NCBI GenBank assembly: GCA_947589495.1
Contig: CANQAK010000007.1
Location: forward strand, 1 to 36,590
DNA length: 36,590 bases
Direction: 5' to 3'
Source of the DNA: an uncultured Bacilli bacterium
Lineage (GTDB): Bacteria; Bacillota_I; Bacilli_A; RF39; UBA660
Part shown: piece after piece, positions 17,235-25,857 of the stretch
How the letters are laid out: each line of letters starts with the position of its first letter
Numbering within the stretch: the stretch's first letter is position 1
The notes under the pieces: generated by a model
What the model was told of the DNA's origin: nothing
Database searches by the model: none
The model's input: the letters and a program-made list of their open reading frames with translations, nothing else
Made by a program: the position numbers and the translations under genes

Positions 17235-19427
17235 GTGAATTATATAATGGAGAAAAGAAAAACAACAATAATATTTACAATTGGAGTAATGTTGATAGTA
17301 AGTACCTTTTTAATATGTCATAAACATACGGTATATCAAACACAACTAGATGAAGTAAAGTTAAAAGATGTAGTAAATAAAGAACAAAATAATATGTTTG
17401 CCATAATGTTACAAGATGAAAATGGTGAATATAAACAAACTAATGATAGTAATTTTCCAACAGATGGATATAATTATAATGCAGAAAAATCAGGATGTAT
17501 AGATTCTAAAGGATTAGCAGTAGAAAATGTATTAACATATACAAATAAAAAATTTAGTGTAAGAACAAATAAAGCAGTATATTGTTATGTATATTTTGAT
17601 AAAAGTAATGCAGAAGAATTATTAGAGCAATTAAAAAAGAGCGGTGGATTAAGTGATGCACCAGTTGGAGGAATGTACCGATACCAAGGAACAAATGCCC
17701 AAGTAAATAATTATTTATGTTTAGAAGGAAAATGTTCTTCTGGATCAGATGATATGTACAGGATTATAGGAGTAACACCAGAAGGAAATATCAAAGTGAT
17801 AAAACAAACAAGATATGGAAGTACACATGCATGGAATACAAAATATAGTGATGCCTCCTCGCCAACTAATATTTATTGTGGGACAAGTGGATGTCCCGAA
17901 TGGCCAAATAGTGATATATATAAAGAATTAAATACAAATAATGACTCATTTTTAAATAAATTATCTAATAAAATACAAGACAAAATAGAAGAATGGGATT
18001 GGTGGTATGGAGATATAGAATATAATTATGCAAAAAATTTAACAGGAGAAAATTTATATCAAATAGAAACAGGAGGAGAAGATAGTCAGTATTATTCAAA
18101 AACACAAACAGGACAAAGTATACAAACAGGTCCATGGCAAAAAATGAGTAATAAAGCCAAAATAGGATTAATATATTTACATGATTATTATTATCAAACA
18201 ACAACATCAACCAATTGTCATCTTAGTAGTTCAACATATACACAGTGTTTAAACAATGGATGGATGCATATGCTAAATAATGAAGGAGCAACATCATATA
18301 ACGAGCAATATGAATGGACTATGACACGTGTAGGTCGAGAGAATAACTCAAGTACTGACTTCCGTGCGTGGTTTGTGAGTAGGAACGGCGAAGTCAGTAC
18401 ACAAAGTTTAAATAGTTCGTATGCGATACGCCCAGTCTTCTATTTAAAGAATAATATAACATTATATGGAAGTGGAACAGTAAATGATCCATTCAGATTA
18501 ACCGAACCAACAGAACAAGAAAACACATTAAGAAGTAAAGATACAACACAAGCTTTAAGTCAAACTTTAGTCGGAGGAATGTATAGATATCAAGGAACAA
18601 ATAATGTAGTAAAAAATAATTATATATGTTTAGGAAGTTTAAATGATATAAATTGTGGAGATAAAAGTAATGAAATGTACCGAATCATAGGAATCACCCC
18701 TGAAGGAAATATCAAAGTAATAAAACAAACAAGATATCAAAAAGGAAGCACAAGTGGATTTGCATGGAATACAGCATATAATGCATCAAGTAGTGCAAAT
18801 AGTACAGATAGATGTGATACAAATAATGGATGCCCAGAATGGCCACAAGCAGAAATATATAATACTCTAAATACGGATTTCTATAATAGTTTAAATAGTG
18901 AAATAAAAGGAAAAATAGAAGAATGGAACTATATGTATGGAGATATAAGTCATGATTTAGTAAATAGTGACCATATAACAGCAGAACAAGCATATAAAAT
19001 AGAAAGTGGACAAGAAAATACAAAATATTGGGAACATCCATCAGTAAGTTATATAGAAAATACAAAATGGACAAAAAGTCAACCATCAAAAATAGCATTA
19101 ATGTATATACATGATTATGCATATTCGGGAAGTACAACAGGACATGAAACAAGTTGTAGAACAGACTATGATACAACATGTAAAGGAAGCTGGATGCATG
19201 AAACTAATAATGATAGTAATACATATCACGAATGGACCATGTCGCGTCTAGGTCGGGCTAGTAGCTCGAGCGCTACCTTCGGTGCGTGGGTTGTGCTTTC
19301 AAGTGGCCAAGTCGACAGCCCCTACTTGACCAATACGCGTGCGGTTCGCCCAGTCTTCTATCTAACGTCCGATATAGAACTTGGAGGAGCAGGATCAACT
19401 TCTGATCCATTCTACATAGCAAATTAG
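17235..19427 (+). CDS. DGR target protein 2, tandemly duplicated target domain with VR2 and VR3
   Basis: N-terminal TM; two copies of 'GGMYRYQG...MYRIIGxTPEGNIKVIKQTRY...CPEWP...EWTMxRxGR...AxRPVFYL'. Likely true start ATG at 17247. Confidence 0.92.
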   Translation: MNYIMEKRKTTIIFTIGVMLIVSTFLICHKHTVYQTQLDEVKLKDVVNKEQNNMFAIMLQDENGEYKQTNDSNFPTDGYNYNAEKSGCIDSKGLAVENVLTYTNKKFSVRTNKAVYCYVYFDKSNAEELLEQLKKSGGLSDAPVGGMYRYQGTNAQVNNYLCLEGKCSSGSDDMYRIIGVTPEGNIKVIKQTRYGSTHAWNTKYSDASSPTNIYCGTSGCPEWPNSDIYKELNTNNDSFLNKLSNKIQDKIEEWDWWYGDIEYNYAKNLTGENLYQIETGGEDSQYYSKTQTGQSIQTGPWQKMSNKAKIGLIYLHDYYYQTTTSTNCHLSSSTYTQCLNNGWMHMLNNEGATSYNEQYEWTMTRVGRENNSSTDFRAWFVSRNGEVSTQSLNSSYAIRPVFYLKNNITLYGSGTVNDPFRLTEPTEQENTLRSKDTTQALSQTLVGGMYRYQGTNNVVKNNYICLGSLNDINCGDKSNEMYRIIGITPEGNIKVIKQTRYQKGSTSGFAWNTAYNASSSANSTDRCDTNNGCPEWPQAEIYNTLNTDFYNSLNSEIKGKIEEWNYMYGDISHDLVNSDHITAEQAYKIESGQENTKYWEHPSVSYIENTKWTKSQPSKIALMYIHDYAYSGSTTGHETSCRTDYDTTCKGSWMHETNNDSNTYHEWTMSRLGRASSSSATFGAWVVLSSGQVDSPYLTNTRAVRPVFYLTSDIELGGAGSTSDPFYIAN
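18323..18435 (+). repeat. VR2, decayed 113-bp variable repeat
   Basis: Codon-by-codon alignment to TR without gaps; about 33 mismatches, ~16 at TR A and ~17 at non-A. Confidence 0.8.
19241..19353 (+). repeat. VR3, 113-bp variable repeat with IMH CGCCCAGtcttctatct
   Basis: Gap-free alignment to TR: 26 mismatches, 22 at TR A; IMH and following tcttctatct identical to VR1. Confidence 0.93.
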
Positions 19428-19457
19428 AAATATAAAATTACTAACAAATTATTAAGA

Positions 19458-19485
19458 AAACTTCTATTGATGAAGTTTTTTTATG
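19458..19485 (+). terminator. Terminator after target gene 2
   Basis: AACTTC-tattgat-GAAGTT followed by TTTTT. Confidence 0.6.
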
Positions 19486-19522
19486 TAACAATTAAAATTT
19501 TAAATAATAAAAAGCTACTAGA

Positions 19523-20488
19523 TTAACTAGTAACCATAAATTCTTGATAAATTGTTGTATTAAAATTATGTTCTTCAACTTTAACATTACCAGAATCAGC
19601 TTTATTTAATTCTTCAGTATTAACTAAAAAATATTTATGATATAAATAATCTTTACCATCACTACTAACTGGATCATCCCAAGTTAAATCAATATGTAAC
19701 CATTTATCATCTATTTTAACTGCATTCCAAACATGACCATTTGATTCATAACTTATTTCTTCTTTAGTAGTAGCAATTTTATAATTTTCATAATTAAGTT
19801 TAGATAAAATAATACTCATTAAATCTGCATAACCATTACAAGTAGCATAACCATCATGAACTATTCCATAAGCACTAAAAGATTTATAAGGACTTTCTTT
19901 TGTATCATTTCTAGTTACATCATATTTAGTATTATTTATAATATAATCATGAAATCTTTTTAAATTTTCATAATCATTATCATCTTTTTTATATAATTCA
20001 TTTATTAAATTATTTACATATTCATTTATTTCATTTATTTCTTCTTGTGAATATAAATAAACTATTGTAATAGTTATTTCTCCAGATTCTGTAATTGATG
20101 TTTTTATAGAATCAAAACTATTATATGGATGAACAAAATTATTAATATGTGTAAGAGTTAATTCATCTTTAGTAATATCTGCAATGTCATCAATACAATC
20201 AGTATATTCACTAGGACAGTAAAAAGTAAATTCATCCCAACCTTGATTAATAACACTATAAATGATTTCTAATAAATCTTTATAAGAATAGGGAATATAA
20301 TCTTTACTATTTTTAATATATAAAAAATCATAATCTTTTGTATATTCGTTACCCTTATTAACAGTAAGAACTGGTTTATTAGATATAGTTTTAGCTAAAA
20401 AATCTGTAATAGTACCTACATTTAATAATATTACTAAAATAAGCATATAACAAATAAAAGGAATAATATATTTTCGCATTTTCATCAC
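19523..20488 (-). CDS. Transglutaminase-like domain protein, membrane anchored
   Basis: 'YGIVHDGYATCNGYADLMSIILSKL...GHVWNAVKIDDKWLHIDLTWDDP' Cys-His-Asp core; N-terminal TM. Confidence 0.88.
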   Translation of the reverse strand: MMKMRKYIIPFICYMLILVILLNVGTITDFLAKTISNKPVLTVNKGNEYTKDYDFLYIKNSKDYIPYSYKDLLEIIYSVINQGWDEFTFYCPSEYTDCIDDIADITKDELTLTHINNFVHPYNSFDSIKTSITESGEITITIVYLYSQEEINEINEYVNNLINELYKKDDNDYENLKRFHDYIINNTKYDVTRNDTKESPYKSFSAYGIVHDGYATCNGYADLMSIILSKLNYENYKIATTKEEISYESNGHVWNAVKIDDKWLHIDLTWDDPVSSDGKDYLYHKYFLVNTEELNKADSGNVKVEEHNFNTTIYQEFMVTS

Positions 20489-20523
20489 AAGAACATTTTA
20501 TCAAAAAAAAACAAAGTAGTAAA

Positions 20524-20787
20524 CTACTTCATATTTTTAATTTTTGTATTTAATCTTTGTTTTTCACGATTAACTTTATTTTCTTTAATTAATCCTTTTT
20601 GGAAAGCCTTATCAATATTTTTTTGGAAATCTTTAAATATTTTATTTGCTTCTTCAACATTTCCAGATTGAATTGCTTTTTCACAAGATTTAATTAAATT
20701 TTTAACTCTTTGACTTAGTTCATGATTTTCTTCTGTTTTTTTACTTATTACTTTAACAGCTTTTTTTGAACTTTTGATATTTGGCAA
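20524..20787 (-). CDS. rpsT: 30S ribosomal protein S20
   Basis: 'MPNIKSSKKAVKVISKKTEENHELSQRVKNLIKSCEKAI...' S20-like. Confidence 0.88.
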   Translation of the reverse strand: MPNIKSSKKAVKVISKKTEENHELSQRVKNLIKSCEKAIQSGNVEEANKIFKDFQKNIDKAFQKGLIKENKVNREKQRLNTKIKNMK

Positions 20788-20939
20788 AAAAATCCCTCCT
20801 TAAAAAATTCATATTAATTTTACCAAAAAATATACGCTTATGCAAGTAAATAAAGGAAAATATTATAAAAGTTATTAACATTCCATAATAAGACATATTA
20901 TTCAATAGTTATTATTTATAATATAGATGGTGAATAAAG

Positions 20940-21854
20940 ATGGGGAGATTTAAAGGTAAAAAGAAAAAGAGTAATTTAATTATATATATAGGTCTTTTTT
21001 TAATAAGTATGGCTTTTAGTATTAAGTATTTATATGATGAAAATTTAATTAAAAATGATACTTTAGTAGATATACTTATAAATGATAATTTAGGAAGTTT
21101 TAAAAATAATATTAATGATGTAGATTTTTTATTAAAATATGCATTAAATATTGATTTAGAAAAAGAGGCGAAAGTAGAAGTCCCAATCGAAAATAGAGAA
21201 GAAGAAAGCGTTACCGAACAGTTAGGTATTAATGAACCCATTGTTTATATTTATAATACTCATCAAGATGAAAAATATCAAAGTGCTTATTTAGAACCAT
21301 ATAATATAAATACTACTGTTTTTATGGCTAGTAAAATGTTAAAAGAATATTTAGAAAATTTAGGAGTAGGAGTTATTGTTGAAGAAAATAGTGTATCAGA
21401 AAAACTTAATAGTTTAAATTTAAAATATGGTAGTAGTTATAAAGTTACAAGGATGTTTTTAGAAAGTGCTAAAGAAAATAATCCTAGTTTAAAATTTTTT
21501 ATTGATTTACATAGAGATTCATCTAAATATGAAAATACAACAACAGAAATTGATGGAGAAAGTTATGCTAAAGTATTATTTGTTATTGGTTTGGATAATG
21601 CTTCTTACGCTAATAATTTAGCTTTAGCAGAAAAATTAAAAAGTAAAGTAGAAGAGTTTAATGAAAGTTTATCCAGAGGTATTTTACAAAAAAGTGGTAA
21701 AGGAGTAAATGGAGTATATAATCAAGATTTTGATTCTAATACTATCCTAATTGAAGTAGGAGGACAATATAATAATATTGGAGAAGTTAATAATACTTTA
21801 AAAATACTAGCAGATATTTTAGCTAGTTATATAAAGGAGAATTTGAATGGGTAA
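20940..21854 (+). CDS. spoIIP: Stage II sporulation protein P family amidase
   Basis: 'PIVYIYNTHQDEKYQ', 'FFIDLHRDSS', 'GVYNQDFDSNTILIEVGGQYNNIGEVNNTLKILADIL'; adjacent to rpsT. Confidence 0.9.
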   Translation: MGRFKGKKKKSNLIIYIGLFLISMAFSIKYLYDENLIKNDTLVDILINDNLGSFKNNINDVDFLLKYALNIDLEKEAKVEVPIENREEESVTEQLGINEPIVYIYNTHQDEKYQSAYLEPYNINTTVFMASKMLKEYLENLGVGVIVEENSVSEKLNSLNLKYGSSYKVTRMFLESAKENNPSLKFFIDLHRDSSKYENTTTEIDGESYAKVLFVIGLDNASYANNLALAEKLKSKVEEFNESLSRGILQKSGKGVNGVYNQDFDSNTILIEVGGQYNNIGEVNNTLKILADILASYIKENLNG

Positions 21855-22173
21855 AAAGAAAAAAACTAATCCAATTTTAAAAATATTAGGTTGTTTATTT
21901 GTTGTTTTTATGGCTCTTTTTATTGCAAGTAGTAGTGGTTATTATGAAAGTAAGATTCGGGATAGAGTAGTTGTAACTGAAGAAGGTATTAAAGAATTTG
22001 AAAACAAAGTTCAAAATGGTGAAGAAATTGATATAACTTCTTTTTTAAATAATGAAAGAGAAGATTATAGTAGTAAAATGTCTCTTTTAGGAGATAATTT
22101 AACAAATGGAATAGAAAATGCTGTTTCTAGTGGAATGAAGTTAATGCTTAATCTTTTAAAGTCACTCTTTTAA
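21847..22173 (+). CDS. Hypothetical single-TM protein, overlaps spoIIP
   Basis: 108 aa, N-terminal TM; overlap with upstream gene suggests translational coupling. Confidence 0.65.
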   Translation: MGKKKKTNPILKILGCLFVVFMALFIASSSGYYESKIRDRVVVTEEGIKEFENKVQNGEEIDITSFLNNEREDYSSKMSLLGDNLTNGIENAVSSGMKLMLNLLKSLF

Positions 22174-22225
22174 AAAAGACAGTTTTATTGTATAATTTAA
22201 ATGATAGAAAGTAAGGGTAGATTAA

Positions 22226-23299
22226 ATGAAAGTATTGTGTATAGGAAGCTCACTTTATGAAATAACTTGTACGGTAAAAGAAGCCATTAAAGAAAATGAA
22301 GTAATAAGATTGGAAGATAGGATTGAATGTGGTGGTGGAAGAGCAGGTAATATTGCTTATTTATTAGGTAAATGGGGAGTAGAAACTTATATTGCTAGTA
22401 TGCTTGGAGCAGATGATAACGCTAATAAAATAAAAAAAGAATATGAAGCAATTGGGATTAAAACTGATTATATAGAAACTAGTTATGATAAACCAACTAG
22501 TCAATCTTTAGTAATTGTTAATGCTACTACTAAAAATAAAACAGCTTTTGAAATAGTAAGTAATTCTTTCTTAAAAAAATATGCTTTTGGTATTGAACCA
22601 GATATAATTGTGGCAGATGGAAATGATTTTAATGCTACAGTTGCAGCTTTTGATAAATATCCTAAAGCGCAAAGCTATTTAGTAGTATCAAGATATAATA
22701 CGGAAATTATTGAATTATGTAAATATGTTAAAAATATTATTTTTAATAAAACAACCGCTGAATTATATACTAATTTAAAAATAGATTTTAATGATAGTAG
22801 TAGTTTAGTAAATATTTATAATAAATTAAAACAAAAATTTAATAAAGCAGAAATTATTATTACTTTAGGAGAACGTGGTTCAGTTTATTCTATTAATAAT
22901 CAAGTTAAAATTATGCCAACCATTGTGACAAATATTGTTGATACTAATGGAGCAGGGGATGTTTATGCTGGGGCTTTCATTTATGCTATGGGAAGAAATT
23001 TTGGTTTAGAAAAAGCCATTGCATATGCAACAATTGCTAGTTCAATGAGTACAACTAAAATGACTTCCAGAATGTCTATCCCATCTTTAACTGAAGTTTC
23101 TACCTATTATGATAATAAATTTGGAGCTCAAAATAATCCAAATACTCAAAGTGAGCAAACGCCTAATCAAGTTCAAAATCAAGTACAACAACAACAAGTA
23201 CAACCACAAATGCAAAATAATGATGCAAATATGGGAGTAACTAATCAAGCTAATGTGAATAATAATGTAGGAAGTAATCAAAATACTAATGTTAACTAG
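22226..23299 (+). CDS. PfkB/ribokinase-family carbohydrate kinase with Q/N-rich C-terminal tail
   Basis: 'ECGGGRAGNIAYLLGKWG' and 'VDTNGAGDVYAGAFIYAMG' signatures; tail 'NQVQNQVQQQQVQPQMQNNDANMG...'. Confidence 0.9.
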   Translation: MKVLCIGSSLYEITCTVKEAIKENEVIRLEDRIECGGGRAGNIAYLLGKWGVETYIASMLGADDNANKIKKEYEAIGIKTDYIETSYDKPTSQSLVIVNATTKNKTAFEIVSNSFLKKYAFGIEPDIIVADGNDFNATVAAFDKYPKAQSYLVVSRYNTEIIELCKYVKNIIFNKTTAELYTNLKIDFNDSSSLVNIYNKLKQKFNKAEIIITLGERGSVYSINNQVKIMPTIVTNIVDTNGAGDVYAGAFIYAMGRNFGLEKAIAYATIASSMSTTKMTSRMSIPSLTEVSTYYDNKFGAQNNPNTQSEQTPNQVQNQVQQQQVQPQMQNNDANMGVTNQANVNNNVGSNQNTNVN

Positions 23300-23534
23300 T
23301 AAAACCCCAAGATTAGATTTACATGGTGAAACAAGAGCTTTTGTTTATTCTTTAGTGAATGAATTTGTTAATGATAATTACAAAATGGGTAATAAAGAAA
23401 TTGCTATTATTCATGGTAAACATGCAAATATTTTAACTAAAGAAGTTCATACTGTTTTAAAAGAATGTAAGTTAGTTAAAGATTATAAATTAAATATGTG
23501 GAATCTAGGAGAAACAATAGTTTATTTAAAATAA
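23289..23534 (+). CDS. Smr-domain protein
   Basis: 'PRLDLHGETRAFVYSLVNEFVND...IAIIHGKHANILTKEVHTVLK' Smr core. Confidence 0.85.
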   Translation: MLTSKTPRLDLHGETRAFVYSLVNEFVNDNYKMGNKEIAIIHGKHANILTKEVHTVLKECKLVKDYKLNMWNLGETIVYLK

Positions 23535-23536
23535 AA

Positions 23537-23566
23537 AAGACACTCTTTTCATCACTGAAAGTGTCA
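23537..23566 (+). terminator. Hairpin terminator after Smr gene
   Basis: GACACTcttttcatcactgaAAGTGTC hairpin. Confidence 0.55.
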
Positions 23567-23577
23567 AACTTAAATTT

Positions 23578-23859
23578 TTAGAGAGAGCATTCATTTTCGG
23601 AAATTGAGTGTTCTTCTTTTTTATATTCTTCAGCATTATCCCAATTTTCGTTCTTTTTTATTTCATTTAAATTTTCAACATAACCTGGTATACTAGATAA
23701 AAATAGAGTTTCCTCAATATTTTTCCATTCATCTTCTGATATTAAAACAGCATTTTTACCTTTATTATTAACAATTCTAATAGGATTAAATCCAACATTT
23801 ACGTCTGATACTAGTTGAAATAGATTAGCTTTGGCTTTAGTTATATTTATTGTGTTCAT
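23578..23859 (-). CDS. Phd/YefM-type antitoxin-like protein (no toxin partner seen)
   Basis: 'MNTINITKAKANLFQLVSDVNVGFNPIRIVNNKGKNAVLISEDEWKNIEETLFLSSIPG'. Confidence 0.88.
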   Translation of the reverse strand: MNTINITKAKANLFQLVSDVNVGFNPIRIVNNKGKNAVLISEDEWKNIEETLFLSSIPGYVENLNEIKKNENWDNAEEYKKEEHSISENECSL

Positions 23860-23980
23860 AGTTTTTACCTCAATTTAAATTATAACGTACTTTTTTATGT
23901 ATGCCAAGTATATGCAAAAAATTAAAATTTTATAATTTTTTTATTTTATACAAGTTTCCTTGATAAATACATAGTAACAT

Positions 23981-24015
23981 AAAAAAAAGAACTTTTTATC
24001 AAGTAAGTTCCTTAT
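23981..24015 (-). terminator. Terminator for the minus-strand tRNA operon
   Basis: On minus strand GAACTT-acttgataaa-AAGTTC-TTTTTTTT. Confidence 0.7.
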
Positions 24016-24049
24016 TTTAACTCGGATTTTCCGAGGCTTCTATTCACAA

Positions 24050-24134
24050 TGGTGCAGGTAAAGGGACTTGAACCCCCACGGATATATCCACTAGATCCTA
24101 AGTCTAGCGCGTCTACCAATTCCGCCATACCTGC
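24050..24134 (-). tRNA. tRNA-Leu (anticodon TAG), CCA encoded
   Basis: Reverse complement GCAGGTATGGCGGAATTGGTAGACGCGCTAGACTTAGGATCTAGT...GTTCAAGTCCCTTTACCTGCACCA; class II variable arm. Confidence 0.93.
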
Positions 24135-24145
24135 AAATAAAAAAA

Positions 24146-24222
24146 TGGTGGACCTCGTAGGACTCGAACCTACGACCGCCCGGTTATGAGCCGGATGCTC
24201 TAACCAACTGAGCTAGAGGTCC
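24146..24222 (-). tRNA. tRNA with CAT anticodon (Met or Ile2), CCA encoded
   Basis: Reverse complement GGACCTCTAGCTCAGTTGGTTAGAGCATCCGGCTCATAACCGGGCGGTCGTAGGTTCGAGTCCTACGAGGTCCACCA. Confidence 0.93.
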
Positions 24223-24301
24223 ATAAAATTTTTGAACAACATAATCTTACCATATTTGCTAAACTTTAGCAATAATTTTTTATAAAAAAAGATAAACGTT
24301 A

Positions 24302-24724
24302 TTAATGTTTATCTTGTAACATATTAAGTAAATCTATTTTAAACATATCTTTAGAAGCATTAGCTTTAGATATCATTATACCTTTATATGCAGTTAACTC
24401 TGACATATGTCCTTCTAATAAAATTTGAGAAGGTGTAATTTCTTCAAGCATAACAACTTCTTCATTATAATGAACAGTATAAATTAGTTTGACTTCTCCA
24501 TGAATTTGTGAAAACATTTTATCGCTTGGTAATCTTAATTCATATTTTTCAGTATTATTTTTTTTGTTTGAATCTACTTTTTCTCCTAAAAAATTACCAT
24601 TTCTTAATGCTGGATAAAATTCGAAGTTTAATTTTTTAAAAGCTAACATGTTATATTTTTTTAAAGCTCTTTCTAACTTCTTAAATTCATTTTCGTTAAC
24701 GTAATCTAAAACGTATCCTTTCAT
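24302..24724 (-). CDS. Hypothetical protein, 140 aa
   Basis: Open reading frame with SD-like 'gggggtaaga' upstream; no recognised family. Confidence 0.65.
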   Translation of the reverse strand: MKGYVLDYVNENEFKKLERALKKYNMLAFKKLNFEFYPALRNGNFLGEKVDSNKKNNTEKYELRLPSDKMFSQIHGEVKLIYTVHYNEEVVMLEEITPSQILLEGHMSELTAYKGIMISKANASKDMFKIDLLNMLQDKH

Positions 24725-24861
24725 AATAAGTCTTACCCCCTAAATACGATATAAGTATAGCACATAATACAAAAAATGTCAACTAATTGTATAATTTTAA
24801 TTTTTCTTGTTAAATTATACAAACAATTTGATATAATTATACAATTTTAATTTTACAAAGA

Positions 24862-25782
24862 TTAACCCATTACTTGTCCACCATTATTATGTAAAACTTG
24901 ACCAGTAACATAACTTGAGTCATCAGAAGCTAGAAAAACAAACGTTGGAGCAAGCTCATAAGGCATAGCTCCTCTTGCCATAGCAGCATCCGCTCCTAAA
25001 GAAGGTATTTTTTCTTTTACCCAACATGCAGGTTGTAAAGGTGTCCAAAAAAATCCTGGAGCAATAGCGTTTACCCGAATATTTTTAAGAGCTAAATTTC
25101 TAGCTAAAGCTCTTGTAAATCCAATAATTGCTCCTTTGGTTGTAACATAATCAATTAATTGAGGTTCACCATAAAAGGCAGTTACTGATGAAAGATTGAT
25201 AATTGAGTCTCCACTTTTTAAGTAGGGCAAAACAGCCTTAGTTAAATAAAACATTCCATAAATATTTACTTTCATTGTCCAATCAAATTGTTCATCACTA
25301 ATTTCTTCTAAAGAATCAGCTTGGTATTGTACTCCAGCATTGTTTACTAAAATATCAATTTTTCCAAATTTTTCTAAAGTTTTCTCAACTATTTTTTCAC
25401 AAAATTCTTTATTTGAAATATCTCCAGACATTAAGAGGCACTCGCCGCCTAGTTTTTCTAAATAATTTTTAGTATCTAAAGCATCTTGATGTTCATCATA
25501 ATAGGGTATTACTACTTTAGCTCCTTCTTTTACAAATGCCACTGCAGCAGATTTTCCAAGGCCACTATCTCCACCAGTTATAATTGCTACTTTATCTTTT
25601 AATTTACCACTTCCTTTATAGTTTGGATTATCAAAAATAGGTTTAGGCTTCATTAAATATTCAAACCCTGGTTGTCTTTTTTGTTCTTGCATAGGGGCTA
25701 AAATTTTATATTCTGTACTTTCTATTCCAATGGGATCATAATAATTATAAAATTTATTTCCAAATTTATAATCATAGTTCAT
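24862..25782 (-). CDS. SDR-family oxidoreductase (YhdF/glucose-ribitol dehydrogenase-like)
   Basis: 'VAIITGGDSGLGKSAAVAFVKEGAKVVI', 'DILVNNAGVQ', 'YVTTKGAIIGFTRALARNLALKNIRVNAIAPG', 'SSYVTGQVLHNNGGQVMG'. Confidence 0.94.
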   Translation of the reverse strand: MNYDYKFGNKFYNYYDPIGIESTEYKILAPMQEQKRQPGFEYLMKPKPIFDNPNYKGSGKLKDKVAIITGGDSGLGKSAAVAFVKEGAKVVIPYYDEHQDALDTKNYLEKLGGECLLMSGDISNKEFCEKIVEKTLEKFGKIDILVNNAGVQYQADSLEEISDEQFDWTMKVNIYGMFYLTKAVLPYLKSGDSIINLSSVTAFYGEPQLIDYVTTKGAIIGFTRALARNLALKNIRVNAIAPGFFWTPLQPACWVKEKIPSLGADAAMARGAMPYELAPTFVFLASDDSSYVTGQVLHNNGGQVMG

Positions 25783-25857
25783 AAAATCACTTCCTAAAAT
25801 ACTATATGAATTTAATATAAATTGGTTATTAAACTAAAATAATTGTTTATACTATAA

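Noticed and set aside
18323-18435. VR2 as a currently active variable repeat of this TR
   Set aside because: About half the mismatches are at non-A TR bases and the IMH is altered, so it is better seen as decayed unless another TR exists.
24021-24036. Small ctcggattttccgag hairpin as a separate regulatory element
   Set aside because: Lies in the tRNA 3' trailer next to a better terminator; too short to support a separate call.
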